From the NCBI GenBank assembly GCA_015655615.1, contig JAATES010000089.1, forward strand, positions 1-8,839: a stretch of 8,839 nucleotides of DNA. The letters run 5' to 3'. Below the pieces are notes generated by a model. That model made no database searches, was not told the origin of the DNA, and was given only the letters and a program-made list of their open reading frames with translations. Below, in pieces: positions 6,438-8,839 of the stretch; the first letter of the stretch is position 1, and every line of letters begins with the position of its first letter. The stretch comes from Actinomycetales bacterium. Lineage in GTDB: Bacteria > Actinomycetota > Actinomycetes > Actinomycetales > Cellulomonadaceae. The position numbers and the translations under genes were made by a program.

Positions 6438-6468
6438 TTACCGGATTTGAAGGGCGCTGCAAGGCACC

Positions 6469-7857
6469 ATGGTGACTATGGCGGCACCCACTGGCGCGAT
6501 GAGCGTCCAACGACGCAGGGCTGCCGCGCGATCCAGGGCCGGGGCGGGAGGCGTGCCTGCGCAGGGCCCAGAGGACCTCACTCCGGCCGCTCCTGGCTGG
6601 ATCATCGGTGGCCTGGCCGCTCTGCAGGCCGCGCTGTGGTCCTATGGCCTGATCGTCGTCCCAGCGGTCGCGGCGTTCGTGAGTGCGGCCGCCCACATCA
6701 CCACCGATGCCACCTGGCGGTCAGCCGTCGCGGTGGGATCGTCTCTGTGGGTGTTGGGACACGGCGGGCCGATTCGGGTGAGCGGCTCGGGCATCAGCCT
6801 GGTTCCGCTGGGATTATCCGTGCTGGCTGTGCTGACCTGCTTCGGCTCAGCCCGCCGGGCGGTGCGCCGCACGCCCGGGTCTCTGCTCGGCTTCGTGGTG
6901 ACCTATGCCCTGGTGGTGGCTCTGGTGGCGGGTGCGGTCGGCGCGAGCATCCTGCCCACCGTGGCCGGTGCCCTGCTGATCGCTGGCCTGGGCGCGACCA
7001 CGGGCATGATCCGGGGTGACCGGCGGGACTCCGCGAGACGTGCCCTGCGGCCAGGGTCAGCCAGAGGTGGCGAGCTGGAACAGCGCTGGTCGGAGGTGTC
7101 CGCTCATCTGCCGACGTGGGCGATCCCGTCAGCCGCGGTACGCATCGGCGCCCGGGCGGCCTGTGCATTCCTGGCGGGCCTGACCGCACTCGGTGCCGTC
7201 ATCGTGCTGGTGTGGGCAGTGGCGGGACGATCCGAGTCCCGCGACATCCTGACCAGTCTGGGGCTGGACGCCACCGGCGGACTGGTCCTCGCAGTGGGCC
7301 AGGCCACGTTGGTCCCCAATCTGGTGGTGTGGTCGGTGGCCTGGCTCAGCGGAGCCGGGTTCGTGGTCGGCACCGCCTCGTCCTTCGCACCCGGCTCCGC
7401 CACCCTGGGAGCATTGCCCGCGCTACCGGTCCTGGGTGCGTTGCCGACGGGCGGCATGGCGGGGCCGACCATGCGCTGGGCTCCGTTGCTGATCGTGGCC
7501 CTCGCTCTCGCGGTCGGAATCCTGGTGTGGCGCCGGCTGCAGACCGCGGCCGGATCTTCCGAGGTGTCGTGGACGGCCATGGCGTCCGCTGTGCTGTCCT
7601 TGGCGATCGTGGTCGGGGTGGTCGGGGGGTGCGCAGTGGCAGCGGCGTCCGGATCCGCGGGGCCAGGCTCGCTCGCGGTGGTGGGAGCCGAGGCGATCCC
7701 GGTGGCCCGGCGATTGGCGGGATACGCCGCCGGAGGTGCGGTGGTCGCGATGGTGCTGCAGCATCCTGCGTTGCGGCGTCGCGTACATGCAGCGGCGCTG
7801 CGAATCGGGCGGACTGTGCGCCCGCGCGGCGGCGACGACGCCGATACTGTGGGCTGA
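6469..7857 (+). CDS. perM: PerM-like (DUF6350) polytopic membrane protein
   Basis: This 462-residue integral membrane protein matches the actinobacterial DUF6350/PerM group. In mycobacteria PerM is linked to cell division and persistence, and its gene lies close to sucCD as here. After a basic cytoplasmic N-terminus (about 1-40, RRRAAARSR) there are roughly eight to ten hydrophobic segments, near 44-72, 108-126, 140-178, 222-252, 270-292, 335-354, 370-393 and 414-430. A charged loop spans about 181-215 (RGDRRDSARR). The most telling block is PNLVVWSVAWLSGAGFVVGT (283-302) followed by LGALPALPVLGALP (313-326), a pattern I recognise from this family. The C-terminus (431-462) is basic then acidic and cytoplasmic. 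The start is uncertain: ATG at 6469 has AAGG 4 nt upstream, while GTG 6472 and ATG 6478 are alternatives. Biochemical activity is unknown. Confidence 0.78.
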   Translation: MVTMAAPTGAMSVQRRRAAARSRAGAGGVPAQGPEDLTPAAPGWIIGGLAALQAALWSYGLIVVPAVAAFVSAAAHITTDATWRSAVAVGSSLWVLGHGGPIRVSGSGISLVPLGLSVLAVLTCFGSARRAVRRTPGSLLGFVVTYALVVALVAGAVGASILPTVAGALLIAGLGATTGMIRGDRRDSARRALRPGSARGGELEQRWSEVSAHLPTWAIPSAAVRIGARAACAFLAGLTALGAVIVLVWAVAGRSESRDILTSLGLDATGGLVLAVGQATLVPNLVVWSVAWLSGAGFVVGTASSFAPGSATLGALPALPVLGALPTGGMAGPTMRWAPLLIVALALAVGILVWRRLQTAAGSSEVSWTAMASAVLSLAIVVGVVGGCAVAAASGSAGPGSLAVVGAEAIPVARRLAGYAAGGAVVAMVLQHPALRRRVHAAALRIGRTVRPRGGDDADTVG

Positions 7858-7876
7858 CGCACGCGGTGCTCACCAC

Positions 7877-7887
7877 AGGAGACTCCT
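7877..7887 (+). promoter_or_regulatory. Ribosome binding site inside a small palindrome
   Basis: AGGAGA (7877-7882) is a near-ideal ribosome binding site with a 7-nt spacer to the ATG at 7890 and decides the start of the following gene. It forms the left arm of the palindrome AGGAG-A-CTCCT, so the site could pair weakly with its own downstream spacer. Such a tiny stem is probably not stable. Confidence 0.55.
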
Positions 7888-7889
7888 CC

Positions 7890-8839
7890 ATGACCGAACC
7901 AGACGGCTCTGTCCCGAGTCCGGCCGAGGCATCCGGGCGGATCGTGCTTGTCGTCGGCGTGGCACTCATGGTGGTGGGGTCGGTGCTGCTTCCGGCAGGA
8001 ATCGTGCTGCGTGAGGTGCGTACCCAGGTCTCGGACACCGACGTGTTCGTCGCCACCCTGGCTCCACTGGCCGGTGATCCGCAGGTGCAAGCTGCCGTCG
8101 CCGAGATCGCCGCAGACACGATCATGGATCAGATCGCCAGCATCGGTCTGGTGGATCGGTTGGCGCAGGAGCTCAGCATGTCGGATCGCGCGGAGCTCAC
8201 GCAGCGGGGTGCGGAGGTGCTGCGTGCGGCCGCGCAGAGCAGGCTCGACGCCCAGGTGCGCACCGCAGTCCTCGCTCTGGTGCAGTCCCGGCAGTTCGCG
8301 GCGCTCTGGGAGCAGTCGCTCAGATTGACACATAGCCAACTGGTCGCGGCGCTGGACGACGAGCGTTCGGGCGTGATCGCCACGGAGGCCTCGGGCCGGC
8401 TGGAAATCCAGGTCGGACCGTTGCTCGGCGGGCTGGGTGCCCGGCTGTCCGGCGTGGGGCTCACGACGGTCGACGGCCTCCGGCTCTCCGATGCGCGCAT
8501 CGTGCTGCTGCAGTCGCCCGCGGTAGCCGCTCTGCACCGGGGCTACAACGTGGTGATGTCGGTGGGCGTGGGGCTGGACTGGCTCGCGGTGGTGCTCCTG
8601 GTGGTGTCTGTGGTGGTGCTGAGCGCCCGCTCCCGGCGGTCCCCGGGTGCGAGCAGGCTCGCTCTGCTGCTCGGGCCCACCGCGGCTGTGGCTGCCACCG
8701 CAGCCCTGGCGGTGGCGGTCACGCTGCTCGTGGTGCACAGCGGACGGGGCCTCGTGGTCGGCAGCGTGGGAGAGCCGGCGATCACGTCCGTTCTGGCCGG
8801 GGGAGCCTATGATGCCTTCAGCGCTGTGTTCAGCCGCAG
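7890..8839 (+). CDS. Actinobacterial membrane protein with large, probably extracytoplasmic domain, cut by the right window edge
   Basis: The frame from ATG 7890 is open for 316 codons to the window edge, 32 bp after the PerM-like gene and probably co-transcribed with it. A short cytoplasmic N-terminus (1-16) leads to a first membrane helix (about 17-40). Residues 41-220 form a soluble, mostly helical domain. Two further helices lie at about 226-246 and 258-283, then a second extracytoplasmic stretch begins. The soluble domain has TDVFVATLAPLAGDPQVQAAV (50-70), SRQFAALWEQSLRLTHSQLV (133-152) and a later IQVGPLLGGLG (173-183). This is a pattern I recognise from uncharacterised actinobacterial membrane proteins: a TD-x-FV-x-x-x-xPLA-x-DP-x-VQ block, then F-x-x-LW and a H-x-x-LV block. 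No function is known to me. Placement next to PerM suggests an envelope role, but this is inference. Confidence 0.85.
   Translation, partial: MTEPDGSVPSPAEASGRIVLVVGVALMVVGSVLLPAGIVLREVRTQVSDTDVFVATLAPLAGDPQVQAAVAEIAADTIMDQIASIGLVDRLAQELSMSDRAELTQRGAEVLRAAAQSRLDAQVRTAVLALVQSRQFAALWEQSLRLTHSQLVAALDDERSGVIATEASGRLEIQVGPLLGGLGARLSGVGLTTVDGLRLSDARIVLLQSPAVAALHRGYNVVMSVGVGLDWLAVVLLVVSVVVLSARSRRSPGASRLALLLGPTAAVAATAALAVAVTLLVVHSGRGLVVGSVGEPAITSVLAGGAYDAFSAVFSR

Noticed and set aside
7104..8738. A 544-codon open frame on the minus strand
   Set aside because: It lies antisense to the PerM-like gene and the following membrane-protein gene. Its product is His/Arg/Pro-rich low-complexity sequence without domains, typical of a shadow frame in high-GC DNA.
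1..8839. CRISPR arrays, tRNA or rRNA genes, transposases, integrases or toxin-antitoxin pairs
   Set aside because: No regularly spaced repeats, no RNA gene signatures and no mobile-element protein motifs were seen on either strand.

Overview
The window is high-GC DNA with G/C-rich third codon positions. It carries a gene order typical of Actinomycetota: a UvrD1/PcrA-type helicase, sucC, sucD, and a PerM-like (DUF6350) membrane protein. As I recall it, Mycobacterium tuberculosis has the same backbone (uvrD1, an M23 peptidase gene, sucC, sucD, ..., perM, purN). The sequence alone does not fix the family or genus. There is no sign of plasmid, phage, insertion sequence, CRISPR or RNA genes.

Layout, left to right. 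(1) Positions 1-53, minus strand: the first 17 codons of a gene running off the left edge. (2) 54-281: a non-coding region with short repeats and an inverted repeat that look like a regulated leftward promoter. (3) 282-1406, minus strand: an unusually long TetR-family repressor, which transcribes toward the partial gene and probably controls it. (4) 1407-1640: the divergent intergenic region shared by tetR and the helicase gene. (5) 1641-4181, plus strand: pcrA/uvrD1, complete in every helicase motif but split by one in-frame TAG at 2514-2516. (6) 4279-5457 and 5484-6374: sucC and sucD, the two subunits of succinyl-CoA synthetase, closed by a strong hairpin at 6408-6437. (7) 6469-7857: a polytopic PerM-like membrane protein. 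(8) 7890 to the right edge: the first 316 codons of a further membrane protein with a large domain probably outside the cytoplasm.

Functionally the plus-strand genes are housekeeping: DNA repair, TCA cycle and cell envelope. SucC and SucD form one enzyme. The left end is a separate, divergently transcribed regulatory unit.

I do not see a clear new multi-gene system. The observation most worth a second look is the helicase. Both halves lie in one reading frame with all motifs intact. The only lesion is an amber codon in a repeat-derived, non-conserved linker, directly followed by sequence able to fold into GC-rich hairpins. It could be a recent nonsense mutation, a sequencing error or, much less likely, a readthrough site.
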